64,000 bases of DNA from Confluentibacter sediminis (GTDB lineage Bacteria > Bacteroidota > Bacteroidia > Flavobacteriales > Flavobacteriaceae). The notes below the pieces were generated by a model. The model saw nothing but the letters and a program-made list of their open reading frames with translations. It did no database searches and had not been told where the DNA came from. The translations under genes were made by a program, and so were the position numbers. Below are positions 1-8,613 of the stretch, one piece after another. The stretch is from assembly GCF_003258355.1 (NCBI RefSeq), contig NZ_QKPO01000008.1, positions 1 through 64,000 of the forward strand, in the 5' to 3' direction. Each line of letters opens with the position of its first letter. Position 1 is the first letter of the stretch.

Positions 1-1795
1 CATTTGGGACCCCGTCTCCATCGATGTCCGGGTCATTGTTGTCCCCAACACCATTGCCATCTGTATCCGTATCCTCCATTGGATCCAATGGGAAGGCATC
101 CTGGTCATCGGGCGTGCCATCATTGTCATCATCTGGATCCACATTGTTGCCCATGCCATCACCATCCGTATCCGTATCTTCTTTTGGATCGTATGGGAAG
201 GCGTCCTGGTCATTTGGAACCCCGTCTCCATCGATGTCCGGGTCGCTGTTGTCCCCAACACCATTGCCATCCGTATCGGTGTCTTCCATTGGATCGTTCG
301 GGAAGGCATCCGCTTTGTTGCCAACGCCGTCACCATCCGTATCCGTATCCTCCGTGGGGTCGTATGGGAAGGCGTCCTGGTCATTTGGGGTCCCGTCTCC
401 ATCTATGTCTGGGTCGCTGTTGTCCCCAACATTATCACCATCCGTATCCGTAGTTTCTTTTGGGTTGTATGGGAAGGCGTCTTGGTCATTTGGGGTCCCG
501 TCTCCATCGATGTCTGGGTCGCTGTTGTCCCCAACATTATCGCCATCTGTATCCGTATCCTCATTCGGGTCGTTCGGGAAGGCATCCGCTTTGTTGCCAA
601 CGCCGTCACCATCCGTATCCGTATCCTCCGTGGGGTCGTATGGGAAGGCGTCCTGGTCATTTGGGGTCCCGTCTCCATCGATGTCTGGGTCGCTGTTGTC
701 CCCAACATTATCGCCATCTGTATCCGTATCCTCATTCGGGTCGTTCGGGAAGGCATCCGCTTTGTTGCCAACGCCGTCACCATCCGTATCCGTATCCTCC
801 GCGGGGTCGTATGGGAAGGCGTCCTGGTCATTTGGGGTCCCGTCTCCATCTATGTCTGGGTCGCTATTGTCCCCAATATTATCGCCATCCGTATCCGTAG
901 TTTCTTTTGGGTCGTATGGGAAGGCGTCCTGGTCATTCGGGGTCCCGTCTCCATCGATGTCTGGGTCGCTGTTGTCCCCAACATTATCGCCATCTGTATC
1001 CGTATCCTCATTCGGGTCGTTCGGGAAGGCATCCGCTTTGTTGCCAACGCCGTCACCATCCGTATCCGTATCCTCCGTGGGGTCGTATGGGAAGGCGTCC
1101 TGGTCATTTGGGGTCCCGTCTCCATCTATGTCTGGGTCGCTGTTGTCCCCAACATTATCACCATCCGTATCCGTAGTTTCTTTTGGGTTGTATGGGAAGG
1201 CGTCTTGGTCATTTGGGGTTCCGTCTCCATCGATGTCTGGGTCGCTGTTGTCCCCAACATTATCGCCATCTGTATCCGTATCCTCATTCGGGTCGTTCGG
1301 GAAGGCATCCGCTTTGTTGCCAACGCCGTCACCATCCGTATCCGTATCCTCCGCGGGGTCGTATGGGAAGGCGTCCTGGTCATTTGGGGTCCCGTCTCCA
1401 TCGATGTCTGGGTCGCTGTTGTCCCCAACATTATCGCCATCTGTATCCGTATCCTCATTCGGGTCGTTCGGGAAGGCATCCGCTTTGTTGCCAACGCCGT
1501 CACCATCCGTATCCGTATCCTCCGAGGGGTCATATGGGAAGGCGTCCTGGTCATTTGGGGTCCCGTCTCCATCTATGTCTGGGTCGCTGTTGTCTCCAAC
1601 ATTATCACCATCCGTATCCGTAGTTTCTTTTGGGTCGTATGGGAAGGCATCCTGGTCATTTGGAGTGCCATCTCCATCAATGTCTGGGTCGCTGTTATCC
1701 CCAACCTTATCGCCATCTGTATCCGTATCCTCATTCGGGTCGTATGGGAAGGCGTCATCCACATCAGGTGTGCCATCTCCATCAGAGTCTAAGCT
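1..1795 (-). repeat. Tandem array encoding TSP3 calcium-binding repeats, 171-bp and 105-bp units
   Basis: Two unit types alternate: a 57-residue unit (171 bp) with two DTDTDGD cores and a 35-residue unit (105 bp) with one. From about 403 the order is arranged in blocks of 447 bp and 276 bp, giving a 723-bp higher-order repeat (403-1125 and again from 1126). Copies differ at only a few bases. The array is visibly more GC-rich than the surrounding DNA, and the leftmost copies are the most divergent. Units end in DGDGTPNDQDAFPYDP. The pattern suggests recent unequal exchange or gene conversion. Confidence 0.9.
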
Positions 1796-3538
1796 TATAG
1801 TCACAATACCTACTTCGCTATAAGTTGTTCCACAACTGCCATTACTCAACTCTGCCCTGAATAAAGTGGTAGTTGCTATATTTGAATAAGGATAGGTATT
1901 GGAAGTATTCGCAATATTTGTCCAGATAATACCATTATCTGTTGACATTTGCCACTTATTTATGGTTCCTGTATAGTTAATAAGGGTAAGTGTTCCACTA
2001 TTTGTTGCAGAGGAATGCGTTACCGAACTTATCTGACCTCCTTCAGGGGGCGTTCCATTGGTCACTGTAATTTGTTTGGAAGGCGAAGCTACTGGTGCAC
2101 CACAGCCAGCAATTTCAACTAGAACCCTATAATAGAACGTTCCAGTAGAAGGCAAGGTTTGGGTAAATGTAGTTGCTGTACCCGTTTGATCTACCCATGT
2201 AGCATTGTCCGTAGAGCGTTGCCATTTATTAACTGTTCCCACCTGACCTGAGACATAAAGTTCCACATCAGATCCTGAACAAATAGTTGTGTTTTCCGCA
2301 AAGACGTTTCCAGGCTTAACTTCTTGCACATAGATTGGGATACTTGAGGTTACAAGACCATTACAGGTACTTGGCGACGTTGAATTCACTACGGCGCGAT
2401 AATACATGGTCTCGTTTATATTCGTTACCGTCAAGGTGGTCGATGTAGAATTGATAGTCGTTCCTACAGTTATGAAATTATCCACGGAACTTTCCCAACG
2501 CACAACAGACCCCTGAAGACCAGTTAATGTAAGTGTTGTGGAATTTGTCCCTGGGCAAACATTTACGTTACCTCCCGTGATACTTCCGCTAGATGATCCC
2601 TGAACGAAAATATCTTTTGTAAAATGTGGGGATGCAGCTGTCTGATCGGTGGGCATATCCCCAAATTCCATAATACCTTTAATGGTTTGTGAGTTAGGAA
2701 AATCATTCCAATCACCTGCGGCGCCTGCATATACATGTCCATAGTGTTCAGAACCCAAATTATTGGGTTCTCCATTTCTCCAATTCAGATAAACTCCCGA
2801 CATCCATCCACTATCCCCATTGGTGGTGGTTAATTGCGTTCCCTTTTCTGGTCCGGTCACCCAATAAAATTTACCTTCTGAGGCACTCTGGTCCGCATAG
2901 AGTGTATAACCTACAGCCTGGTTTATCAATTGATAATCATCCGAAGCCCCCATCCAAGAATTCTCTCCCACGAGTCTGGCTACAAATGTATTTTCTGCTG
3001 CACTGGTTAGGGTTACCAAATACCCTTCCCGTCCATAATACGAAATAGAGGCAGCCGAAGCCTGTGCGGATGTCCAACTGGAGGCAGTAGTGGTGAGGCG
3101 ATAATAATGCCCGTTTAATGGATTGTAAAATGTTTGTCCGGCCACAAAAGAAACTTGCCGTGTCTCGGGCGAACATACACTACCTGTGGTAATGGTTACA
3201 TTCCGTAAAAAACCCTGCCATTCGGCGGCTGTTTTAGTGCCTAAAAACACTATAGATCTCGTATTGGCATTCCAGCCACTTGTTGTAATTCCCGATGGTA
3301 ATGAACCTGTAAATCCCAGAGCATCATTGGTACTGTATGAGTTGGTAATAGACACCGTAAAATTTGTGATAACTTGGGGCGCATTTACTGTTAAATCCGG
3401 AGCTACAATCTCAGCGGTACTAGAAAGAATAATCCTAGTATCCTGTGTACCCCCGACGCTAATTTGTCCATACGTTAGGGACAAACTAAAAAACGAAAAT
3501 AAGAGTAATACTTTACTCCATAAAGAAAATCTGTGCAT
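1..3538 (-). CDS. Giant secreted adhesin: C-type lectin domain plus thrombospondin type-3 repeats (3' end outside window)
   Basis: I translated this on the minus strand from the ATG at 3538-3536; it stays open to the left edge (about 1179 codons). Residues 1-21 look like a signal peptide ending near SLTYGQ. Residues about 22-130 are a beta-rich segment. Residues about 139-292 are a C-type lectin-like domain with EPN near 256 and WND near 278; EPN/WND are the calcium and mannose-type sugar ligands in the CTLD family. Residues about 306-580 hold three Ig-like segments with WxxSxDN-type motifs. From about 581 on come thrombospondin type-3 repeats (DxDGDG, DAFPxDP). Such proteins are normally exported by type IX secretion and end in a sorting domain, which would lie outside the window. 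A role in surface adhesion or glycan binding is inferred. The reading frame is clear; the ligand is unknown. Confidence 0.85.
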   Translation of the reverse strand, partial: MHRFSLWSKVLLLFSFFSLSLTYGQISVGGTQDTRIILSSTAEIVAPDLTVNAPQVITNFTVSITNSYSTNDALGFTGSLPSGITTSGWNANTRSIVFLGTKTAAEWQGFLRNVTITTGSVCSPETRQVSFVAGQTFYNPLNGHYYRLTTTASSWTSAQASAASISYYGREGYLVTLTSAAENTFVARLVGENSWMGASDDYQLINQAVGYTLYADQSASEGKFYWVTGPEKGTQLTTTNGDSGWMSGVYLNWRNGEPNNLGSEHYGHVYAGAAGDWNDFPNSQTIKGIMEFGDMPTDQTAASPHFTKDIFVQGSSSGSITGGNVNVCPGTNSTTLTLTGLQGSVVRWESSVDNFITVGTTINSTSTTLTVTNINETMYYRAVVNSTSPSTCNGLVTSSIPIYVQEVKPGNVFAENTTICSGSDVELYVSGQVGTVNKWQRSTDNATWVDQTGTATTFTQTLPSTGTFYYRVLVEIAGCGAPVASPSKQITVTNGTPPEGGQISSVTHSSATNSGTLTLINYTGTINKWQMSTDNGIIWTNIANTSNTYPYSNIATTTLFRAELSNGSCGTTYSEVGIVTISLDSDGDGTPDVDDAFPYDPNEDTDTDGDKVGDNSDPDIDGDGTPNDQDAFPYDPKETTDTDGDNVGDNSDPDIDGDGTPNDQDAFPYDPSEDTDTDGDGVGNKADAFPNDPNEDTDTDGDNVGDNSDPDIDGDGTPNDQDAFPYDPAEDTDTDGDGVGNKADAFPNDPNEDTDTDGDNVGDNSDPDIDGDGTPNDQDAFPYNPKETTDTDGDNVGDNSDPDIDGDGTPNDQDAFPYDPTEDTDTDGDGVGNKADAFPNDPNEDTDTDGDNVGDNSDPDIDGDGTPNDQDAFPYDPKETTDTDGDNIGDNSDPDIDGDGTPNDQDAFPYDPAEDTDTDGDGVGNKADAFPNDPNEDTDTDGDNVGDNSDPDIDGDGTPNDQDAFPYDPTEDTDTDGDGVGNKADAFPNDPNEDTDTDGDNVGDNSDPDIDGDGTPNDQDAFPYNPKETTDTDGDNVGDNSDPDIDGDGTPNDQDAFPYDPTEDTDTDGDGVGNKADAFPNDPMEDTDTDGNGVGDNSDPDIDGDGVPNDQDAFPYDPKEDTDTDGDGMGNNVDPDDDNDGTPDDQDAFPLDPMEDTDTDGNGVGDNNDPDIDGDGVPN

Positions 3539-4274
3539 GTTGGTCAGCTGTTTTTTTGTTAAAAGAAAAAATGAACTTATTTTATTTAAAATAACATATG
3601 ATTTTTTTTACAAAAAATAACACGTTATCGAAGCAAACGTACATTTAATCTGATTTTTAAAAATAAAAAAGTATCATCAACATTGACATATATCAATAAA
3701 ACAATGTTTTTAATCGAATTATCATGCATTTAATCGCATTTATACACAAGAAATAAGCAAATACATACAATTTAAATAAATACCAATATTTTAGGATAGA
3801 AAAAAATAAAGACTGGCTTATTAATATTGTAGGTGCATAATAAGGATGAGTAATGCATTTCATTCTATAGTCAATCTTTAGTTCGAATTCGGGGTTAATC
3901 CACCTAACGCTTCATTGAAAAAATATTTGATTGTTTAAGTGTTCTTTTGGAACGTCAGTGAAAGTGAAAAGGACGTGAAGTTGAATGGCCCGTTGGGTGT
4001 AATTAACTAGAAATGCTTTTGATGATAAATTGAGGCCGTTAGAAATAAAATATCTCTGTATCGATAAGTATCTTGAAAGTCGAAGACCTCGTAAACAAGC
4101 ACTTCTCCTGTACGCAGTGTGATAAACTTAACATAATTACCTGTAAACAATATTATACCCGACGGTGTGATATATTATTTATCACAATTTAGGGTGAGTT
4201 TAATGTTATATACTGCCCGCAATACCAAAAATCTTTATAGGTTATTAGAGATAAAACTCTATAAACAGGATCCT
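3539..4274. other. Intergenic region, no gene recognised
   Basis: About 735 bp of AT-rich DNA lie between the divergent adhesin and the PPK2 3' end. I see no convincing ORF. It contains a possible adhesin promoter (3634-3641) and an inverted repeat TGTGATA/TATCACA at 4166-4186 whose role is unknown. Confidence 0.5.
3634..3641 (-). promoter_or_regulatory. Possible Bacteroidota -7 element for the lectin/TSP3 adhesin
   Basis: On the minus strand this reads TACGTTTG, matching the TAnnTTTG consensus. It would give a leader of roughly 90 nt before the ATG at 3538. No clear -33 TTG is present at the usual spacing. Confidence 0.35.
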
Positions 4275-5141
4275 TTATTCATTTTTTAACTGCTCTTCAT
4301 ACATTTTCAAGTTGTCTTTAATGGCATCATCAAGATCGGGCTCTTGAATGTCTTTATATTCTTTTAATGTGTCGTATATTATTTTGGCTACCATGTAACG
4401 CGCAGAATCTTTATCATCTGCAGGAATGTTATACCAAGGCGCATAAGGTGTTGATGTTCTATTAATGGCATCTTCATAACAGCCTTGATAGGTATCCCAA
4501 AGCTTGCGTTCTTTTAAATCTCCAGGAGAGAACTTCCAATTTTTTTCTTGTTTATCTAATCTTCTCAAAAGCCTATCACGTTGCTCATCTTTTGAAAGAT
4601 TTAAAAAGAACTTAAAAATAATAGTTCCGTTATCGACAATATGCTTTTCAAAATTATTTATTTCTTCAAAACGCTTATCCCAAAAAGCATCATTTACATC
4701 TTCAACCGAATTTACGGTTGGAAGGTTTTCACCCAAAATATACTCAGGATGTACACGTGTTACCAAAACATTTTCGTAATGTGTTCTATTAAAAATACTA
4801 AACTTACCACGTTCTGGTAAAGCTATATAATGACGCCATAAATAATCGTGTCTTAATTCTAGCTCAGTAGGCACTTTAAAACTGTGTACCACAACACCTC
4901 TAGCATTAAAGTCCTTAAACACCTCTCTAATTAAACTGTCTTTACCAGCAGTATCCATCCCTTGCAAACAAACCAAAACGCCATATTTTCCATGGGCATA
5001 CATAGTGTCTTGAAGTTCCCCAAGCTTTTTTCTAATATCTTCTAATTCCTTATCGGCATTTTTTATAACTACTTTAGTTTTTGAATCTTTTAAGGATATG
5101 CTTGCAGGGATTTTAAAATCGTTTATGTTTACAGACTTCAT
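4275..5141 (-). CDS. PPK2-family polyphosphate:nucleotide phosphotransferase
   Basis: 288 residues, full length for the family. The Walker A-like motif GMDTAGKDS is at 61-69, followed by the conserved HSFKVPTELELRHDYLWRH block at 86-104 and the Walker B region FNRTHYENVLV at 117-127. The KNWKFSPGDLKER segment near 200 matches the lid module. PPK2 enzymes transfer phosphate between inorganic polyphosphate and nucleoside mono- or diphosphates in the cytoplasm. The sequence looks like the PPK2-related subfamily (TIGR03709 type); whether AMP or ADP is the preferred acceptor cannot be read from sequence. It is transcribed alone, divergent from the next gene. Confidence 0.9.
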   Translation of the reverse strand: MKSVNINDFKIPASISLKDSKTKVVIKNADKELEDIRKKLGELQDTMYAHGKYGVLVCLQGMDTAGKDSLIREVFKDFNARGVVVHSFKVPTELELRHDYLWRHYIALPERGKFSIFNRTHYENVLVTRVHPEYILGENLPTVNSVEDVNDAFWDKRFEEINNFEKHIVDNGTIIFKFFLNLSKDEQRDRLLRRLDKQEKNWKFSPGDLKERKLWDTYQGCYEDAINRTSTPYAPWYNIPADDKDSARYMVAKIIYDTLKEYKDIQEPDLDDAIKDNLKMYEEQLKNE

Positions 5142-5207
5142 ATTTTTATGTTTATTGGATAATAATTCCTAAATATACTAAAACCATAAATTCGACGAAC
5201 GACATTC

Positions 5208-5234
5208 TTGTTAATTATGGTTTTAATATATTTG
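5208..5234 (+). promoter_or_regulatory. Bacteroidota promoter (TTG - 16 nt - TATATTTG)
   Basis: TTG at 5208-5210 and TATATTTG at 5227-5234 match the -33/-7 consensus with acceptable spacing. They sit about 33 nt before the ATG at 5268. Confidence 0.55.
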
Positions 5235-5267
5235 ACCTAACCTACTTATTAACTTAACCCGAATTTT

Positions 5268-6017
5268 ATGGTAAAACATTACTTATTTTTATTATTTATA
5301 CTGTCATATAATCTCTTTTTTGCCCAAAACTCTTGTGAAGGTGCTAATTCAGATTTGATTTATGCTTATTCACATGTAAAGTCCTCTTACAATTCCAATA
5401 ATATATCACATTTAAAATATTATGCAAACAGATCTTTGGAAGCGTTTGAACGTTCTAAGAAAAAGTTAAAGGAATGTGGTTGTGAAACTGCTTACGACTT
5501 AGCTTATGATGCCGCTCAACTTTTAAGTAAAGTGGAAAGTGCTGAATCTTTTGAAGACGGTCGTTTTTTTGTTAAAAGAGCAAGAGACATAGCGCAACAA
5601 AGCGTTACAGAACTTGATAGATGTACCATTTCAACTAAAGAGATTCAAATTAATGCTGATAACCAAGAACTTTCTTCTTTACAAATGGAGCAAGAAAAAT
5701 TGAAGCAACAACAAGAAGAACTAAAACGCAAATCTGAAGAAATTAAAATAAAAATGGCTGAACAGAATGCCATGGCATTAAAGCTTAAAAAGCAAGAAAT
5801 GATCAATTCCTATAAAAGTGCCATATCTTCTAACATCGAAAGTTATAATAATGCGTTAAAAGCCTGCAATTGTGATAAAAACTTAATTACACTAGAAGAT
5901 AAAAACATGGATGTTTCAGAAAAAAGTGAAGCAGAAATTAAGCGCTATTATTTGAATAGCCTTAAAAGCTTAAATTCAAACTATTTATACCAACTAAACT
6001 TATGTGATGATAACTAA
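5268..6017 (+). CDS. Hypothetical exported coiled-coil protein
   Basis: 249 residues beginning with a clear signal peptide (hydrophobic residues 5-19, cleavage likely after FFAQ). The mature part has paired cysteines (residue 23, a CGC pair near 69-71, RC near 122, then CNC near 203-205). A charged Gln/Glu/Lys-rich coiled coil covers about 135-175. I do not recognise a named domain. It is probably periplasmic or surface located. It has its own promoter and no operon partners; the IS200-like remnant starts directly after its stop codon. Function unknown. Confidence 0.75.
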   Translation: MVKHYLFLLFILSYNLFFAQNSCEGANSDLIYAYSHVKSSYNSNNISHLKYYANRSLEAFERSKKKLKECGCETAYDLAYDAAQLLSKVESAESFEDGRFFVKRARDIAQQSVTELDRCTISTKEIQINADNQELSSLQMEQEKLKQQQEELKRKSEEIKIKMAEQNAMALKLKKQEMINSYKSAISSNIESYNNALKACNCDKNLITLEDKNMDVSEKSEAEIKRYYLNSLKSLNSNYLYQLNLCDDN

Positions 6018-6369
6018 ATAAATCACTATAGACTAACAACCAAAGCCTTTAGACCAAACATGCCTGACCCAATAACTCCTTCCTATCTCGGGGAATTTCT
6101 CTTATAATTTTAGAGAGCTCCTTCCCTTCTATTTTTTAACAATTCTACTTATATTTTGTGATGGACCATACACTATATAAATGTGAACTTGGTATTTACC
6201 CACAACTCCTTTTTGAATATTGATACCTTCTGAATCAATAATTTGTATCAAAAATTTTCTGCATTCTTTTTGAACATCTCCCAGTGACACAGGGTAATGG
6301 CATTTAGTACTCCTACTATATGTGCGGTTAAGCGGGAAAATGTATATCCATTATTATTTGCTCTGACAT
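6018..6369 (-). pseudogene. Decayed IS200/IS605-family TnpA (Y1 transposase) remnant
   Basis: Read on the minus strand, fragments match the TnpA pattern in order: FSRLTAHIV, then after a frameshift YPVSLGDVQKECRKFLIQI, EGINIQKGVV, GPSQNISRIVKK, then a stop followed by KGRSSLKL, another stop, KFPEIGRSYWVRHVWSKGFGC and a further stop. In intact TnpA the corresponding blocks are KDHVH, LKGRSSRKL and YWGRHFWAxGYGC. Here the first His of the HUH metal-binding motif is replaced (YQVH). With at least one frameshift and three nonsense codons it cannot be active. It directly follows the stop of the upstream secreted protein gene. No TnpB was seen. Confidence 0.7.
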
Positions 6370-6371
6370 AA

Positions 6372-6539
6372 AACAAAGGAGATTTTTTAGAAGCTAAAGC
6401 GAAATGTACTAAAGGCATAGTTTTCACTAATTTTGAGACCAATAAAATACTAAAGCATTCCAGACTAAAGTTTGAAAGGTTTCCAGGAATTGTCTGTACA
6501 TGCAACTATTTACTCATAAACACCAAACAAACTACCTAA
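6372..6539 (+). pseudogene. Possible LytTR DNA-binding domain remnant
   Basis: The frame from 6372 to the TAA at 6537 reads about 55 codons resembling the end of a LytTR domain: FLEAKAKCTKGIVFTN, a SRLKFERFPG segment and CNYLLINTKQ. These correspond to the usual YIEAxGNYTKI, TLKExExxLP and HRSYLIN blocks. An in-frame stop at 6369-6371 separates it from upstream sequence, and the IS200-like remnant abuts it. The match is by eye and weak. The most likely story is an insertion into an already broken response-regulator gene. Confidence 0.35.
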
Positions 6540-6541
6540 GA

Positions 6542-7144
6542 TCAGTGCTTACCAAAAGCCTTGACTCCTGCTTCTACTCTCGTTTTTAAATAATTTTCAC
6601 GTGGTACAATGGGACATGAATATTTGTCGTTATAAGCACAATATGGGTTGTAGGCGGTGTTAAAGTCAACAGCTAAGCTGTCTCCTTTAGGGATTCTTAA
6701 ATCTATGTAACGTCCGCCACCATAACTTTCCAAGCCGTTTGTTTCATCTAGAAAAGGTAAAAACAAATAATCCTCTAAGCCTTCTTTCTTCATGGTCTCT
6801 TGCCCTTGATACACATTTAGCTGATAGGTTTTTCCTTTTAATTCAAAATGCAAAATACCAAAAACACGTTCTTTAGATACTCTACTGGTGGTGGTTCGCA
6901 TATTAAACCATTTAGAATCTGGGGTTCTCTCTAACTGCGCTTTTACAACGTATGTAGAATCAACTTTAAAAAAATCCAATCCTTCAAACTTTTTTCGGTC
7001 TTTATCTTTTAAAGGCGATTTGCTGGCATCTTTATATTCGGCATTCAACTCACGCTGAAATTCCGTGTCGCCTTGTATAGGTCGTTTTTGGGCACAACTG
7101 GTTAAGCATAACATACCTATCAAAAAAGTGACTAATAGTTTCAT
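6542..7144 (-). CDS. DUF1684-family lipoprotein
   Basis: 200 residues. A lipoprotein signal (MKLLVTFLIGMLCLTSC) gives a lipidated Cys at 17. The C-terminal half carries the DUF1684 signature: YGGGRYIDL near 140 and NPYCAYNDKYSCPIVPREN near 166-184. The family is widespread in Bacteroidota and actinobacteria and has no settled function. It is probably anchored in a membrane facing the periplasm. A TATTTTTG element lies just upstream on the minus strand. Confidence 0.85.
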   Translation of the reverse strand: MKLLVTFLIGMLCLTSCAQKRPIQGDTEFQRELNAEYKDASKSPLKDKDRKKFEGLDFFKVDSTYVVKAQLERTPDSKWFNMRTTTSRVSKERVFGILHFELKGKTYQLNVYQGQETMKKEGLEDYLFLPFLDETNGLESYGGGRYIDLRIPKGDSLAVDFNTAYNPYCAYNDKYSCPIVPRENYLKTRVEAGVKAFGKH

Positions 7145-7160
7145 TTAAAAATATTTGTTC

Positions 7161-7168
7161 CAAAAATA
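7161..7168 (-). promoter_or_regulatory. Possible -7 element for the DUF1684 gene
   Basis: Reads TATTTTTG on the minus strand, matching TAnnTTTG, about 17 nt upstream of the ATG at 7144. Confidence 0.35.
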
Positions 7169-7190
7169 CAACTTCAAAAGAATATTTTTA

Positions 7191-7198
7191 TAAATTTG
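7191..7198 (+). promoter_or_regulatory. Possible -7 element for the leader upstream of the MFS gene
   Basis: TAAATTTG matches TAnnTTTG. It precedes a 26-codon ORF (7224) and a strong terminator (7331), about 210 nt before the MFS start. No matching -33 TTG. Confidence 0.4.
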
Positions 7199-7223
7199 AG
7201 ACATCAAAAAATTAAAAACAATT

Positions 7224-7304
7224 ATGCGCCATAACGTCACAATTTGTATGAAGCGATCAACCTCTTTAAAAGAGATGAGTTGGGCTTGTTATATATTGTG
7301 GTGA
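7224..7304 (+). CDS. Possible 26-residue leader peptide upstream of the MFS-reductase operon
   Basis: ATG at 7224 and TGA at 7302 enclose 26 codons with two Trp and two Cys (MRHNVTICMKRS at the start, SWACYILW at the end). It lies between a -7 element and a strong intrinsic terminator that precedes the MFS gene. That arrangement is what a transcription-attenuation leader would look like. It could equally be a random short ORF in a small RNA. There is no run of one amino acid to name a signal. Confidence 0.25.
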   Translation: MRHNVTICMKRSTSLKEMSWACYILW

Positions 7305-7330
7305 TATGAATTAATATATTACAATATTTA

Positions 7331-7360
7331 AAAAGTCCGACTTCACCGTCGGACTTTTTT
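7331..7360. terminator. Strong intrinsic terminator ahead of the MFS gene
   Basis: Perfect 11-bp stem AAAAGTCCGAC (7331-7341) and GTCGGACTTTT (7348-7358) with a 6-nt loop, followed by T residues. On the plus strand it would stop transcription about 50 nt before the MFS start codon. Confidence 0.8.
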
Positions 7361-7407
7361 GTTTTCAGCTAAAAAATCAATCAAAAAAACGAATCACTAA
7401 CCAAAAA

Positions 7408-8613
7408 ATGAAACTATTATTCAATAAATATCTAAACACGTTTAAAGGACTATCAACTGAGGTTTGGTGGCTTGCTTTAATTACGCTTATCAATAGGGCT
7501 GGCACCATGGTAATCCCTTTCCTATCTCTGTATTTAAAAGAAGATTTACATTTTACCATTAGTGATGTGGGTTGGATTATGAGTGCTTTTGGATTGGGTT
7601 CGGTAGCAGGTTCTTGGTTAGGCGGCAAACTAACGGATAAAATAGGCTATTATAAAGTGATGGTTGGAAGTCTTTTTATCAGTGGTATTTTGTTTATAGC
7701 CTTGCAAATAGCCCATACATTTACAACAGTATGCTTGGGTGTATTTATAGTAATGCTTGCTGGAGATGCCTTTAGACCAGCTATTTTTGTGGCACTTAAT
7801 GCGTATAGTAAACCTGAAAACAAAATACGTTCTTTAACCTTAATAAGGCTGGCCATCAACTTAGGGTTTTCAGCGGGACCCGCTATTGGCGGGCTTATTA
7901 TAACTGGCTTAAGTTATGGCGGTTTATTTTGGGTAGATGGTATTACCTGTATTTTGGCATCTTTATTAATGGTACAGGTTTTAAACCCTAAAAAGGCAAA
8001 GGTATTGGATGCTATTGTGAATGAAAATCCTATTTCGGCATATAAAGACAAAGCTTTTTTAGTTTTTTTAGTCGCGATGACTTTATTTGGGATTGTGTTT
8101 TTACAATATTTTTCAACCGTACCCATTTATTACAAAGACGTTCATAAACTAAGTGAACTACAAATTGGGATTATATTAGGCTTAAATGGTTTTCTTATTT
8201 TTATCTTTGAAATGCCATTGATAAAATGGTTGGAAAATACGAGATTTACCAAGTTAGGTCTTATGTTTTTTGGAGCGCTCTTAACAGGCATTAGCTTGTT
8301 AGTGCTTAACTTAACAAGTTGGTCGGGTATTTTAATTATTGGGATGCTCCTTATGACGTTTGGGGAAATGATAGCGTTCCCTTTCTCGAACGCCTTTGCA
8401 GCTGATAGAGCCAAAAAAGGAAATCAAGGCGAATATATGGCATTGTATTCCATATCGTTCTCCATAGGTCATATTTTTGGACATAACGCCGGCTTACAAA
8501 TGACGAATGTGCTGGGATTTAGCATGACTTGGGATATTATTGCGGGCATTGCCCTGGTATGTGCCCTTATATTATTTAGTTTAAATAGGAATTTAATAAA
8601 ACTTAAACCTTGA
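7408..8613 (+). CDS. MFS transporter
   Basis: 401 residues with about 12 hydrophobic segments, a typical major facilitator length. The region after TM2 has SWLGGKLTDKIGYYKV (residues about 71-86), the MFS motif A (GxLaDrxGrkxv-like). The protein is in the inner membrane and probably a proton-driven exporter of the drug or sugar-efflux type, but the substrate cannot be told. Its TGA stop overlaps the TTG start of the downstream reductase (TTGA), so the two are translationally coupled. The start at 7408 follows the terminator at 7331-7360. Confidence 0.85.
   Translation: MKLLFNKYLNTFKGLSTEVWWLALITLINRAGTMVIPFLSLYLKEDLHFTISDVGWIMSAFGLGSVAGSWLGGKLTDKIGYYKVMVGSLFISGILFIALQIAHTFTTVCLGVFIVMLAGDAFRPAIFVALNAYSKPENKIRSLTLIRLAINLGFSAGPAIGGLIITGLSYGGLFWVDGITCILASLLMVQVLNPKKAKVLDAIVNENPISAYKDKAFLVFLVAMTLFGIVFLQYFSTVPIYYKDVHKLSELQIGIILGLNGFLIFIFEMPLIKWLENTRFTKLGLMFFGALLTGISLLVLNLTSWSGILIIGMLLMTFGEMIAFPFSNAFAADRAKKGNQGEYMALYSISFSIGHIFGHNAGLQMTNVLGFSMTWDIIAGIALVCALILFSLNRNLIKLKP

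Noticed and set aside
4-1823. Long overlapping plus- and minus-strand frames across the TSP3 array
   Set aside because: The low-complexity repeat is open in other frames too; only the minus frame from 3538 encodes real DxDGDG repeats.
3186-3620. Plus-strand 144-codon frame
   Set aside because: Antisense to the start of the lectin adhesin, whose signal peptide and domains are clear.
4166-4186. TGTGATA...TATCACA inverted repeat as a Crp site
   Set aside because: Spacing between TGTGA and TCACA is 11 instead of 6, and it lies downstream of the minus-strand PPK2 gene.
6248-6505. 85-codon minus ORF as an intact gene
   Set aside because: Its C-terminal part is a shifted piece of the decayed TnpA and the rest overlaps the LytTR-like remnant on the other strand.
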